A stretch of DNA of 64,000 nt from Acuticoccus kalidii (GTDB lineage: Bacteria; Pseudomonadota; Alphaproteobacteria; Rhizobiales; Amorphaceae): positions 62,001-126,000 of the forward strand of contig NZ_JAKGCS010000005.1 in NCBI RefSeq assembly GCF_021556395.1. Reading direction: 5' to 3'. The notes below the pieces were generated by a model that saw nothing but the letters and a program-made list of their open reading frames with translations, ran no database searches and was not told where the DNA came from. Position numbers and translations under genes: made by a program. Below, one piece after another: positions 9,335 through 17,504 of the stretch. Within the stretch, counting starts at the first letter, position 1, and each line of letters opens with the position of its first letter.

Positions 9335-10017
9335 TCGGTGACGCGCCGCTGCTTCGCATCAATCGCCGCTTCACGCGGCCGCCGGCGGATCTCGTCGCCG
9401 CGTTCAAGGGCACCCAGACGGGCCATGCCGTCGACGCGATGGACGGCGCGGGGGCGATGGACGCCGCGATCGCGCCGCTCGCCTTCCGCGACGACGTGAT
9501 GGTCGGCGTCGCCGTCACCTCGCAATCCGGGCCGTGTGACAATCTCGGCCTCTTCGCCTCGCTCGATCTCCTCGAGCCGGGCGACGTGCTGATCGCCTCC
9601 GCCGACGCCTATGTCGGCGCCGCGATCACCGGCGATCTTCTGATGGGAATGGCCCGCAATCTCGGCGCGGTGGGGTTCGTGACGGATGGGGCGGTCCGCG
9701 ACCGGGCCGGGCTCCTGAAGGTCGGTCTGCCGATCTATAGCGCGGCGCTGACGCCCAATTCGCCGGCTCGCAACGGACCGGGAACGGCGGGCTTTCCGGT
9801 GGTGGTCGGTGGCGTCGCCGTCGCGTCGGGTGATCTCGTAATCGGCGATGCGGACGGGGTGGTCATCATCCCCCAGGCGCGGATCGAGGCGACCTTGAAG
9901 GGCGTCGAGGCGGTGCGTGCGGCCGAGGCGGAGATGGAGGCGAAGGTCAATGACGGGCTCGGCGTCCCGGACTTCATCAAGGCGATCTTGGAGTCGGAGC
10001 GCACTATCGAGGCGTAG
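9331..10017 (+). CDS. RraA-family protein (possible 4-hydroxy-4-methyl-2-oxoglutarate aldolase/decarboxylase)
   Basis: This 228-residue protein of the RraA/HMG-aldolase fold has the metal and substrate signature GFVTDGAVRDRAGL with the key Arg123-Asp124, and GDLLMGMARNLGAVG just before. The ATG at 9331 overlaps the upstream stop, and the frame's upstream extension is only a shadow of the oxidase gene. In catabolic operons such proteins are usually aldolases or oxaloacetate decarboxylases acting on 2-oxo acids rather than RNase E inhibitors. The position behind a hydrolase and a hydroxyacid oxidase supports that reading. Confidence 0.88.
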   Translation: MIGDAPLLRINRRFTRPPADLVAAFKGTQTGHAVDAMDGAGAMDAAIAPLAFRDDVMVGVAVTSQSGPCDNLGLFASLDLLEPGDVLIASADAYVGAAITGDLLMGMARNLGAVGFVTDGAVRDRAGLLKVGLPIYSAALTPNSPARNGPGTAGFPVVVGGVAVASGDLVIGDADGVVIIPQARIEATLKGVEAVRAAEAEMEAKVNDGLGVPDFIKAILESERTIEA

Positions 10018-10022
10018 GTGAG

Positions 10023-10042
10023 GGGAGGGGCGCGCCCCTCCC
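10023..10042. terminator. Bidirectional hairpin between convergent rraA-like and cysA genes
   Basis: A perfect 20-base palindrome (arms GGGAGGGGCG and CGCCCCTCCC) sits between the convergent stops. It can fold into an 8-bp GC stem with a GCGC loop on either strand. There is no T-tract, so termination may be weak or factor-assisted. Confidence 0.6.
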
Positions 10043-10051
10043 GCCGCCGTC

Positions 10052-11098
10052 TCAGGCGTCGCTGTAAAGCTGCCAGCGCTCCGGCCGAAGGGTGACGGTC
10101 TCGCGCGCCGCGATGGTGGCGCTCACCGGCACCTCCACCTCGAGCCGCTCGCGCTGCGGGCCGACCTCGATTTCGAGGAGGCGCGTTCCGCTCGTCCGCC
10201 GCGTGCCGGTGACAATGCCGCGGATCGCGCCGGCGCCATCATCGGTGAGGCGGAGATCGTGCGGGCGCAGATAGAGCTTCGCGGGGCCGTCGGGCACGGC
10301 CGCGTCACCCTTCGGAAGGGCGAGGGGCTGGCCGGCATGATGGATGCGGCCGTATTCGATCGTCACCTTCAAGGCGTTGGATGCGCCGATAAAGGAGAAG
10401 ACGAAGGGCGAGGCGGGGCTGTCATAGATCTCGTCGGCGGTGCCGATCTGTTCGATCCGCCCGTTGCTCATGACGACGACGCGGTCGGCGAGCTCCATCG
10501 CCTCCTCCTGGTCGTGGGTGACGAACACGGTGGTGTGGCCGGTCTCGTCGTGAAGTTCGCGCAGCCAGCGGCGGAGATCCTTGCGCACCTTGGCGTCGAG
10601 CGCGCCGAACGGCTCGTCGAGAAGGAGGACGCGGGGCTCGATCGCGAGCGCGCGGGCGAGCGCGATCCGCTGCCGCTGTCCGCCGGACAGTTGCGCCGGG
10701 AAGCGATGGCCGAGGCCGGGAAGCTGGATCAGCTCCAGGAGCGCTTCGGCCCGGCGGTGGATCTCGGCGCCGGACGGGCGCGTGCGCCACGGACGCACGG
10801 CGAGCCCGAAGCCGATATTGTCGAGCACGCTCATATGCTTGAAGAGCGCATAATGCTGGAAGACGAAGCCGACATTGCGTTCCTGCACCGACAGGTGCGA
10901 GGCGTCGGTGTCGCCGAAATGGATCCGCCCGGCGTCCAGCGCTTCGAGGCCGGCGATGAGGCGCAACAGCGTCGTCTTGCCCGACCCCGACGGGCCGAGA
11001 AGGGCGATCAACTCGCCCGAGCGGATCGACAGCGAGACGTCGTGAAGGGCCGGGAAACGGTCGAAGGCCTTGCTGACCTTTTGGATGCGAATGTCCAT
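10052..11098 (-). CDS. cysA: Sulfate/thiosulfate ABC transporter ATP-binding protein
   Basis: This 348-residue ATPase energises sulfate import. Walker A is GPSGSGKT (35-42), the ABC signature is LSGGQ (137-141) and Walker B is LLLDEP (158-163), followed by a D-loop and H-loop ([12 protein letters not shown]). The roughly 110-residue C-terminal extension is the TOBE-type regulatory domain of CysA. It is the last gene of the sbp-cysT-cysW-cysA operon, 9 bases after cysW. Confidence 0.94.
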   Translation of the reverse strand: MDIRIQKVSKAFDRFPALHDVSLSIRSGELIALLGPSGSGKTTLLRLIAGLEALDAGRIHFGDTDASHLSVQERNVGFVFQHYALFKHMSVLDNIGFGLAVRPWRTRPSGAEIHRRAEALLELIQLPGLGHRFPAQLSGGQRQRIALARALAIEPRVLLLDEPFGALDAKVRKDLRRWLRELHDETGHTTVFVTHDQEEAMELADRVVVMSNGRIEQIGTADEIYDSPASPFVFSFIGASNALKVTIEYGRIHHAGQPLALPKGDAAVPDGPAKLYLRPHDLRLTDDGAGAIRGIVTGTRRTSGTRLLEIEVGPQRERLEVEVPVSATIAARETVTLRPERWQLYSDA

Positions 11099-11107
11099 GG
11101 ATGAGCC

Positions 11108-11998
11108 TCAGTGTCCCCGCGCGCCGGCCATGTCGCCGGCAAAGCGCCATTCGAGGAAGGTCTTCAGAGCGAGCGTGAGAAGCGCGAGAATCGCGAGCAG
11201 CGAGGCGACGGCGAAGGCCGCCTGGAAGGCGTACTCGTTGTACAGAATCTCGACGTGGAGCGGCATCGTGTTGGTGAGGCCGCGAATGTGGCCGGAGATC
11301 ACCGACACCGCGCCGAATTCGCCCATCGCCCGCGCGTTACAGAGGAGCACGCCGTAAAGGAGCGCCCATTTGACGTTCGGCAGGGTGACGAAGAGGAACG
11401 TCTTCCACCCGCTCGCGCCGAGCGACAATGCGGCCTCTTCCTCGCCCGCGCCCTGCTCCTCCATCAGCGGAATGAGCTCGCGCGCGACGAAGGGGAGCGT
11501 CACGAAGATGGTGACGAGCACGATGCCCGGCACCGCGAACGCCACCTTGATCCCATACGCATCGAGCCAGGGGCCGAGGAGGCCGTGGCTGCCGAACACG
11601 AGAATATAGGCAAGGCCCGAAATCACCGGCGAGACGGAAAAGGGCAGGTCGATCAGGGTGACGAGAAGGCTCTTTCCCCTGAACTCGAATTTCGCGATCG
11701 CCCAGGCGGCGGCCACGCCGAACACGAGATTGGCCGGCACCGCGATCGCCGCGACGAGGAGGGTGAGGCGCATCGCGGCGACGGCATCCGGCTCGGCGAG
11801 CGCGGCGAGGTAGAGGCTCCACCCGCCGCTGAAGGCCTGGGCGAAGACCGCGCCGAGCGGCAACAGAAGGACGAGCCCGAGAAAGATCCCGGCGATGGCG
11901 ATCAGCACACGGCGCGTCGCCGGCGTTTCGCTGGTCGCCGGACGCCAGGCTTTTGCCGGCCGCTCGGCGACCGATGCGGCGATGGTTTCAGACCGCAT
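11108..11998 (-). CDS. cysW: Sulfate ABC transporter permease CysW
   Basis: This is a 296-residue inner-membrane permease with about six membrane segments. The cytoplasmic EEEAALSLGASGWKTFLFVT stretch is the EAA coupling loop of BPD permeases, and the later NARAMGEFGAVSVISGHIRG is a CysW hallmark. Its start overlaps the end of cysT by 11 bases. It forms the heterodimeric pore with CysT. An N-terminal tail of about 30 residues precedes the first membrane helix. Confidence 0.93.
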   Translation of the reverse strand: MRSETIAASVAERPAKAWRPATSETPATRRVLIAIAGIFLGLVLLLPLGAVFAQAFSGGWSLYLAALAEPDAVAAMRLTLLVAAIAVPANLVFGVAAAWAIAKFEFRGKSLLVTLIDLPFSVSPVISGLAYILVFGSHGLLGPWLDAYGIKVAFAVPGIVLVTIFVTLPFVARELIPLMEEQGAGEEEAALSLGASGWKTFLFVTLPNVKWALLYGVLLCNARAMGEFGAVSVISGHIRGLTNTMPLHVEILYNEYAFQAAFAVASLLAILALLTLALKTFLEWRFAGDMAGARGH

Positions 11999-12836
11999 GA
12001 CCGAACCTCCGACGGCTCCAGGCTCCGATCAGATTGATCGTGAGCAGCAGAACGAACGAGATCCCGAGCATCATCGCGGCGATCGCGGTCGCGGCGGGAT
12101 AATCGAACTCCTCGAGCCGGATCACGATGAGGAGCGGGGCGATTTCCGACACGTAAGGAATGTTGCCGGCGATGAAGATCACCGAGCCGTATTCGCCGAT
12201 CGAGCGGGCGAGGGCGAGGGTGAAGCCGGTGAGGAGCGCCGGGACGAGTGAGGGCAGCACCACGCGCCAGACCGTGAGAAGGCGAGAGGCGCCGAGCGTC
12301 GCCGCCGCCTCCTCCCGCTCGCGGTCGATCTCGGCGAGGACGGGCTCGACCGTCCGCACCACGAACGGTAGCGAAACGAAGACGAGCGCGACCACGGCGC
12401 CGAGCGGCGTGTAGGCGATCTTGATGCCGAGCGGGGCGAAAAACTGCCCCACCCAGCCGTTCGGCGCGTAAATCGCGGTGAGCGCGATGCCCGCGACGGC
12501 GGTCGGCAACGCGAAGGGAAGATCGATCATCGCGTCGATCAGCCGGCGGCCGACAAAGCGATAACGCACGAGAACCCAGGCGATCAGCAAGCCGAACACG
12601 AGGTTGATCGCCGCCGCGATCGCCGATGCGCCGAACGACAGGCGCAGCGCGGCGACGGTTCGCGGATCGAGCGCCAGCCGCCAGAACTCCGTCCAGCCGA
12701 GCCCGGCGCTCTTCAGAATGAGAACGGCGAGCGGAAAGAGGACGATCAAGCCGAGATAAGCGAGGGTAAAGCCAAAAGAGAGACCGAAACCCGGCAGGAT
12801 ACTCGGCTGTTTGAAGGCGAGGCGGGCGCTTGTCAT
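11988..12836 (-). CDS. cysT: Sulfate ABC transporter permease CysT (CysU)
   Basis: This is a 282-residue inner-membrane permease. The N-terminal LPGFGLSFGFTLAYLGLIVLF segment is characteristic, the EAA-type loop is EEAAATLGASRLLTVWRVVL, and ARSIGEYGSVIFIAGN matches CysT. It lies 8 bases after the sulfate-binding protein gene and overlaps cysW, so it is tightly co-translated. Length and topology are normal. Confidence 0.93.
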   Translation of the reverse strand: MTSARLAFKQPSILPGFGLSFGFTLAYLGLIVLFPLAVLILKSAGLGWTEFWRLALDPRTVAALRLSFGASAIAAAINLVFGLLIAWVLVRYRFVGRRLIDAMIDLPFALPTAVAGIALTAIYAPNGWVGQFFAPLGIKIAYTPLGAVVALVFVSLPFVVRTVEPVLAEIDREREEAAATLGASRLLTVWRVVLPSLVPALLTGFTLALARSIGEYGSVIFIAGNIPYVSEIAPLLIVIRLEEFDYPAATAIAAMMLGISFVLLLTINLIGAWSRRRFGHAV

Positions 12837-12844
12837 GAACGGCC

Positions 12845-13858
12845 TCAGTTCATCGGGCGATAGATCTGGTCGAACACGCCGCCCTCACCGAAATGAGTCG
12901 GCTGCGCCTTCGCCCACCCGCCGAAAAGCGGGTCGTCGATGGTGACGAGCTCGATATCGGGGAAGCGGGCGAGGTCGGCGGGATCGGCGAGCGAGGGGTC
13001 GGCGGGCCGGTAATGATTTTCCGCCGCGAGGGACTGGCCGAACGGGGAATAGAGATAGTGAAGATAGGCCTCGGCGACCTCGCGGGTGCCCTTCTTGTCG
13101 GCGTTGGCGTCGACGAGGGCCACCGGCGGCTCGGCCAGGATCGAAATCGAGGGGACGACGATCTCGAACGAGTCCGGCCCGATCTCCTCGAGGGCGAGGA
13201 AAGCCTCGTTCTCCCAGGCGAGAAGGACGTCGCCGACACCGCGCTGGGCGAAGGTGATGGTCGAGCCGCGCGCGCCGGTGTCGAGCACGGGAACGTGTTG
13301 GAAGAGGGCGGAGACGTAGCCGCGGATCTTCTCCTCGTCGCCCGCGAAGGCCTTGTCGGCATAGGCCCAGGCGGCAAGATAGTTCCAGCGCGCACCGCCG
13401 GAAGTCTTCGGATTGGGCGTGATCACCTCGACCCCATCGGCGACGAGGTCGTCCCAATCCGCGATGCCCTTCGGATTGCCCTTCCGCACGAGGAAGACGA
13501 TCGTCGACGTGTAGGGCGCGCTTTGATGCGGCAGTCGCTGGCGCCAGTCGGCCGGGATCTTGCCGGTTTGGCTGGCGATCGCGTCGATGTCGGCTTCGAG
13601 GGCGAGGGTGACGATATCGGCGTCGAGCCCGTCGATCACGGTGCGGGCCTGCTTGCCCGATCCGCCATGCGACATGCGAACGGTGACGCGCTCTCCGGTC
13701 TCTTCGTTCCAGTGCTCGGCGAAGCCGGCATTGAACGCCTTATAGAACTCACGGGTCGGGTCGTAAGAGACGTTGAGGAGGGTCGTTTCGGCGAGCGCTG
13801 AGGTGGACAGAAGCGCGATGCCGATCCCGGTCGCGAGATGTCGAAGTGGGAGAGTCAT
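12845..13858 (-). CDS. Sulfate ABC transporter substrate-binding protein
   Basis: This 337-residue periplasmic sulfate/thiosulfate-binding protein (Sbp/CysP) has a Sec signal peptide ([23 protein letters not shown]). It continues [19 protein letters not shown], the family N-terminus. [16 protein letters not shown] and [18 protein letters not shown] carry the sulfate-contacting residues. ATG 13856-13858 is preferred over the ATG at 13870 because a GAGG sits 6 bases before it, whereas the upstream ATG directly abuts an AGGAA. A strong inverted repeat lies immediately upstream (13871-13918), probably the binding site of the neighbouring Rrf2 regulator. Confidence 0.93.
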   Translation of the reverse strand: MTLPLRHLATGIGIALLSTSALAETTLLNVSYDPTREFYKAFNAGFAEHWNEETGERVTVRMSHGGSGKQARTVIDGLDADIVTLALEADIDAIASQTGKIPADWRQRLPHQSAPYTSTIVFLVRKGNPKGIADWDDLVADGVEVITPNPKTSGGARWNYLAAWAYADKAFAGDEEKIRGYVSALFQHVPVLDTGARGSTITFAQRGVGDVLLAWENEAFLALEEIGPDSFEIVVPSISILAEPPVALVDANADKKGTREVAEAYLHYLYSPFGQSLAAENHYRPADPSLADPADLARFPDIELVTIDDPLFGGWAKAQPTHFGEGGVFDQIYRPMN

Positions 13859-13870
13859 TGTATGCCTCAT

Positions 13871-13918
13871 TTCCTATCGGATCAGTCGACATTACAAAGA
13901 CTACATATCCGATAGGAA
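13871..13918 (-). promoter_or_regulatory. Operator-like inverted repeat in front of the sulfate importer operon
   Basis: Two perfectly complementary 12-base arms, TTCCTATCGGAT (13871-13882) and ATCCGATAGGAA (13907-13918), flank a 24-base spacer. Each arm is itself a TCC-N4-GGA element, so this may be two binding sites 36 bases apart centre to centre. A related ATCC-N3-GGAATT lies on the minus strand at 14558-14571, upstream of the Rrf2 gene. The location between rrf2 and sbp makes the Rrf2 protein the natural candidate ligand. The binding is inferred. Confidence 0.65.
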
Positions 13919-14082
13919 TTGTCAAACAGGCATGTTATAGCCGGTCGTCGACGCGGGAGGGCCGGTCACGACCCTTCACGCGCCGCCGGAGAACCGAGGC
14001 GTCAGCGATGCGGAATGTGGGACAGGAGAGGGCGGCGGCCGGCGCGGCGAACACCGCTGCGCGCGGGCGGCCCGCGCCGCGG

Positions 14083-14538
14083 TCAGCCCGCGGCCGCGTC
14101 TTCCGTGAGGGCGGCGATCTCGCGCGGATCGGCAATGGCGTCGGCGATCGTCGTCTGGTCGAGGACGGCGCGCGCGGAGTTCGCGACCTCGGAAAACACC
14201 CGGCGGATGCGGCAGGTCGCCTCGTCGGAACAGTCGTCGCAACGGCGATAGGCGATGCGGCTGAGGCAGGGAAGCGGCGCGATCGGCCCGTCGATCAGAC
14301 GCAGGACGCGGCCGAAGGTGATCGTATCCGCGGGCTTCAGCAGCGCGTAGCCGCCGGAGGCGCCCCGTTTGCTTTGAACGAGCCCGTCACGCTTCAGATC
14401 GAGCAAAATCTGTTCGAGGAATTTGCGTGGAATGTTCTCTTTCTCGGCGAGCTCAGCGGTCGAAACCGTATGGCCGCGCTCGAGTAAAGCGAGGGCGAGG
14501 AGAGCGCGCAGCGCGTATTTGGCCTTCTGGGAAATCAT
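14083..14538 (-). CDS. Rrf2-family transcriptional regulator
   Basis: This 151-residue winged-helix regulator begins MISQKAKYALRALLAL. The recognition region is STAELAEKENIPRKFLEQIL and the wing is LVQSKRGASGGYALLK. Four cysteines (Cys91, 100, 103, 109) cluster in the sensing loop, comparable with the Fe-S ligands of IscR/NsrR, so an iron-sulfur cluster or a thiol switch is possible. It is upstream of and co-directional with the sulfate importer, so it most likely controls sulfur supply, in the manner of CymR in Firmicutes. The regulated signal is not evident. Confidence 0.9.
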   Translation of the reverse strand: MISQKAKYALRALLALALLERGHTVSTAELAEKENIPRKFLEQILLDLKRDGLVQSKRGASGGYALLKPADTITFGRVLRLIDGPIAPLPCLSRIAYRRCDDCSDEATCRIRRVFSEVANSARAVLDQTTIADAIADPREIAALTEDAAAG

Positions 14539-14667
14539 GGTTTCGATCGATCGATGATAATTCCGATGGATTTAATCAGGTACGTGGTGTCCCGACGGTG
14601 ATATATGAAGCGTGGCTGATGATAGGCTCTCGCGCGCGGCGTCCTGCCCGCCGCAGAGGGCCATGAT

Positions 14668-15471
14668 ATGGATTTGCAGCTCGCCTTCATCATCGCGCTG
14701 ACCTTTGTCATTCATCTGGTCGGGACGCTTGCTTACGCCTTCCGAATCGCCGGGATCCGCACGCGGCAGATCGCCACGGCGTTCGCTCTCTTCAACATAC
14801 TGGTTCTCGTCTCACGGACGGCCAACTCGTTCCAGGGCCCATTTATCGCAAAACGCGTCGAGACGAACATTTTGGGGCAAACGGCGCACAATTTGGCGTT
14901 CGATTTCAGCCTCGTCCTGTTCGCGGCGACGCTTGCGACCATCGTTGGCGGGCTCATGATCCCGACATGCCAGCGCGTCGCCGGTCGGGCGATCAACGGG
15001 TTTTCACGGGATCGGTCGGTGGTGAAGCTGGTGCGGCGGGCGATCACGCCGCACGGGGTGGGGACGGTGGCGTCCGCCTTCACCGTGCCGCGGCGCCGAA
15101 GCCTGACGTCGCTGCGCTGGCGGCTCGATCTGCCGCTCGGCGTCGTCGCGCTCAATGTCTTCGCGAGCGCGCTGTGGACCGTCGGCGTGCTCGCCGCGAT
15201 CTATGCGGGGGCGATCGACCCGGAGCTGCGGCTCACGGCGAGCACCTTGTCGTCGGTGGTGAACGGCGTCGCGACGATCCTGCTCTTCGTCATCATCGAC
15301 CCCTATCTCGCCGGTCTCACCGACGATGTGGTGAAGGGGGCCGACACCGAGGCGCATTTTCGCCGGGTGGTGATCTGGATGGTGGGAAGCCGTCTCGCCG
15401 GGACGCTGCTTGCCCAGCTCCTTCTGGTGCCGAGTGCGCAACTCATCGTCTGGGTCGCGCACGCGGTCTGA
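14668..15471 (+). CDS. amj: Amj-type lipid II flippase family protein (DUF2837)
   Basis: This 267-residue polytopic membrane protein matches Amj, the alternative lipid II flippase first found in Bacillus subtilis. Diagnostic stretches are FVIHLVGTLAYAFRIAGIRT (residues 12-31), ALFNILVLVSRTANSFQGPF, and a C-terminal WMVGSRLAGTLLAQLLLVP. About six to seven hydrophobic segments are visible. The predicted role is moving undecaprenyl-linked peptidoglycan precursor across the inner membrane. It is divergent from the Rrf2 regulator and convergent with a Crp-like regulator. No Wzx flippase was seen in the exopolysaccharide loci nearby, so a role with those lipid-linked sugars is conceivable but speculative. 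Confidence 0.85.
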   Translation: MDLQLAFIIALTFVIHLVGTLAYAFRIAGIRTRQIATAFALFNILVLVSRTANSFQGPFIAKRVETNILGQTAHNLAFDFSLVLFAATLATIVGGLMIPTCQRVAGRAINGFSRDRSVVKLVRRAITPHGVGTVASAFTVPRRRSLTSLRWRLDLPLGVVALNVFASALWTVGVLAAIYAGAIDPELRLTASTLSSVVNGVATILLFVIIDPYLAGLTDDVVKGADTEAHFRRVVIWMVGSRLAGTLLAQLLLVPSAQLIVWVAHAV

Positions 15472-15477
15472 TCGGTA

Positions 15478-15492
15478 GGGGGCGCGGGCCCC
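15478..15492. terminator. GC-rich hairpin between convergent amj and Crp-type genes
   Basis: A short GGGGC/GCCCC dyad with a GCGG loop fills the 21-base gap between the two convergent stops. There is no T-tract, so its function as a terminator is only likely from its position. Confidence 0.35.
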
Positions 15493-16266
15493 TCAGTGCA
15501 TGGGCATGGCCTGCATGCTCGGTCTGAACGGGATCGAATGCTTCGCGCCCGGCGTGAACTTTGGGACCGAGTGATCGACCCTATTGCTCAGCCGCTCGAT
15601 GTCCGGAAGGATCAGCGTCTGCTTGACGCGGTCGATGAAGCCCTCCCGTCGCAATTTCATGAACACACGATTCACGTGGACGACGCTGACGCCGAGCGCG
15701 TCGCCCAGCGCCTGTTGGGTGAGCGGCATCTCGAAGTGATCCGGCCCGGCCTGCTGGGCGAGCGCGAGACGATCGTGCAGGTCCAGAAAGAGGTGGGCGA
15801 GCCGTTCGTAGGCCGACTGACGGGTCAGCCGCGCGACGGCGTTGAGCGCCATCGCATCGTCGTGGGCGAGCATCGTCCAGAACGCGTTGACGATCGGGTC
15901 GTCGTCATCCGCCGAAGCGATATGCTCGCGAAGGGTGCTGATGTCCGCGAGTACGACATCGGTCACACACTCGATGTCGCAGAAGTTCGACACGGCGGAA
16001 TGCAGGGTAAAATTGAGGAGATCACCGGGCAGAAGGTAGCCGAGAATCTGTCGCCGCCCGTCCTTGAGGACGTGCGTGCGCATCAGCCACCCCGACACGA
16101 CGACCCAGGGGCGAGCGCCGAGGCGCCCTTGGAGAACGACTTCGCTCCCCGCCCGATATTGTTCTTGCCGGCCGTGCATCGTCTGGATTTCACTTTGTGA
16201 AAAGTGATCCAGGGCACCCAACCCGGTCATCCGCGCCGTAAGCGGAAAGATCGTCTCATCAGTCAT
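15493..16266 (-). CDS. Crp/Fnr-family transcriptional regulator
   Basis: This 257-residue regulator has an N-terminal cyclic-nucleotide-binding-type beta-roll (about 15-130, including RQILGYLLPGDLLNF). A long helix follows, then a C-terminal winged helix (MPLTQQALGDALGVSVVHVN as recognition helices). It has no Fnr-type cysteine cluster. The C-terminal tail after the DNA-binding domain is about 40 residues and Pro/Met-rich. It lies downstream of the exopolysaccharide operon on the same strand, separated by about 180 AT-rich bases that must contain its promoter. Its targets are unknown. Confidence 0.88.
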   Translation of the reverse strand: MTDETIFPLTARMTGLGALDHFSQSEIQTMHGRQEQYRAGSEVVLQGRLGARPWVVVSGWLMRTHVLKDGRRQILGYLLPGDLLNFTLHSAVSNFCDIECVTDVVLADISTLREHIASADDDDPIVNAFWTMLAHDDAMALNAVARLTRQSAYERLAHLFLDLHDRLALAQQAGPDHFEMPLTQQALGDALGVSVVHVNRVFMKLRREGFIDRVKQTLILPDIERLSNRVDHSVPKFTPGAKHSIPFRPSMQAMPMH

Positions 16267-16441
16267 GCGACCTCTGAACCTCGACTGTTACACAGGGTCT
16301 TTTCATCGCTCGTCGGCATCTCAAGATCGGTAGCGATCGTCTGGAGATGTATTCTTTCGTCTTTGAAAAGGAGAAGTTGCCTAAATATGCGTTGCAGTAA
16401 TATTATTATCTAATCTCTGTGAAATTATGATCCAATCGTGG

Positions 16442-16469
16442 GGTTCATACGGACTCTTTGTGATGAACC
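16442..16469 (-). terminator. Possible hairpin at the 3' end of the exo operon
   Basis: Arms GGTTCAT (16442-16448) and ATGAACC (16463-16469) are perfectly complementary with a 14-base spacer and overlap the galE stop codon. The dyad is followed on the minus strand by AT-rich sequence but no clean T-run. It is a weak candidate. Confidence 0.3.
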
Positions 16470-17449
16470 GTTTCATGGCGCCGAAGCGATTGGTGCCATG
16501 ACCAGGCGTCCGCGATGATCGTGTCGAGATCCCGCGTGGCGCGCCAATCGAACATCGATTTCGCCAGCGCCGGATCGGCGACGAGCTCCGCCGGGTCGCC
16601 CTGTCGGGGCGGACCGGACTGGGTGGCGACGGGCCGTCCCGTCACCCGCTCGACCGCGCGGACCACCTCGTCGACCGAACTGCCGACCCCCGTCCCCACA
16701 TTGACGGCGACGCTGGCGTCTCCGTCGATGAGATAGCGCAGGGCCGCGACATGGGCCTCGGCGAGATCGTCGACATGGATATAGTCACGCACCGCCGTAC
16801 CGTCGGAGGTGGGATAGGCCCCGCCATTCACCTTGAGGGCCTTGCGCAATCCCATCGCGACATCGAGCACGACGGGAATCAAATGGGTCTCCGGCTCATG
16901 CCATTCGCCGATGAGGCCGGACGGGTCGGCACCCCCCGCATTGAAATAACGCAGCCGCGCCGAACGAATTCCATAGGCCGCGTCGAAATCGTCGAAGATC
17001 TGTTCGACCATCAATTTCGAGCGGCCATAGGGGCTGATCGGGTTGAGCGACGTCGTCTCCGCGATCGGCAGCCGATCGGCCGGCCCGTAGACCGCGCACG
17101 TGGAGGAGAAGACGATGTTGCGCACATTGTGATTGAGCATCGTGCGCAGCAAAGTGAGCGTGCCGTTGACGTTCACATCGTAGGTGTCGAACGGCCGCGC
17201 GGTCGATTCGCCGACGAGGGATTGCGCCGCGAAGTGCATCACCGCGACCGGCGCCATCGATTGGAAGGCGCGCTCGAGTTCGTCCGCATCGCGCACGTCG
17301 CCGGGGATCAGCGGGCCGAACCGGCAGAAGGTCCGATGACCCGTCGAAAGATTGTCGAACACCACCGGCTCGTATCCGGCCGCGGCGAGGGCCTTGCAGC
17401 AATGGCTTCCGATATAGCCGGCGCCGCCCGTGACGAGAACGCGTTGCAT
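16445..17449 (-). CDS. galE: UDP-glucose 4-epimerase (GalE/ExoB)
   Basis: This 334-residue enzyme interconverts UDP-glucose and UDP-galactose and supplies galactose for exopolysaccharide. The NAD-binding motif is GGAGYIG (8-14), catalytic Ser116/117 is in VFSSTCAVYG and the Tyr141-x3-Lys145 pair is in YGRSK. ATG 17447-17449 is preceded by GAGAGG and gives the canonical MQRVLVTGGAGYIGSH start. It lies 55 bases downstream of the exoF-like gene, as the last gene of the exoP/exoY/exoF group. Confidence 0.94.
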   Translation of the reverse strand: MQRVLVTGGAGYIGSHCCKALAAAGYEPVVFDNLSTGHRTFCRFGPLIPGDVRDADELERAFQSMAPVAVMHFAAQSLVGESTARPFDTYDVNVNGTLTLLRTMLNHNVRNIVFSSTCAVYGPADRLPIAETTSLNPISPYGRSKLMVEQIFDDFDAAYGIRSARLRYFNAGGADPSGLIGEWHEPETHLIPVVLDVAMGLRKALKVNGGAYPTSDGTAVRDYIHVDDLAEAHVAALRYLIDGDASVAVNVGTGVGSSVDEVVRAVERVTGRPVATQSGPPRQGDPAELVADPALAKSMFDWRATRDLDTIIADAWSWHQSLRRHETVHHKESV

Positions 17450-17504
17450 CAGAACCTCTCCAGCTTCGGTCGATAAGCTCCAAGGGGAAGGCGTATGAAG
17501 CTCA

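Noticed and set aside
9331..10017. RraA as a true RNase E inhibitor
   Set aside because: The operon context with a hydrolase and hydroxyacid oxidase and the aldolase-type GAVRDR motif favour a catabolic role.
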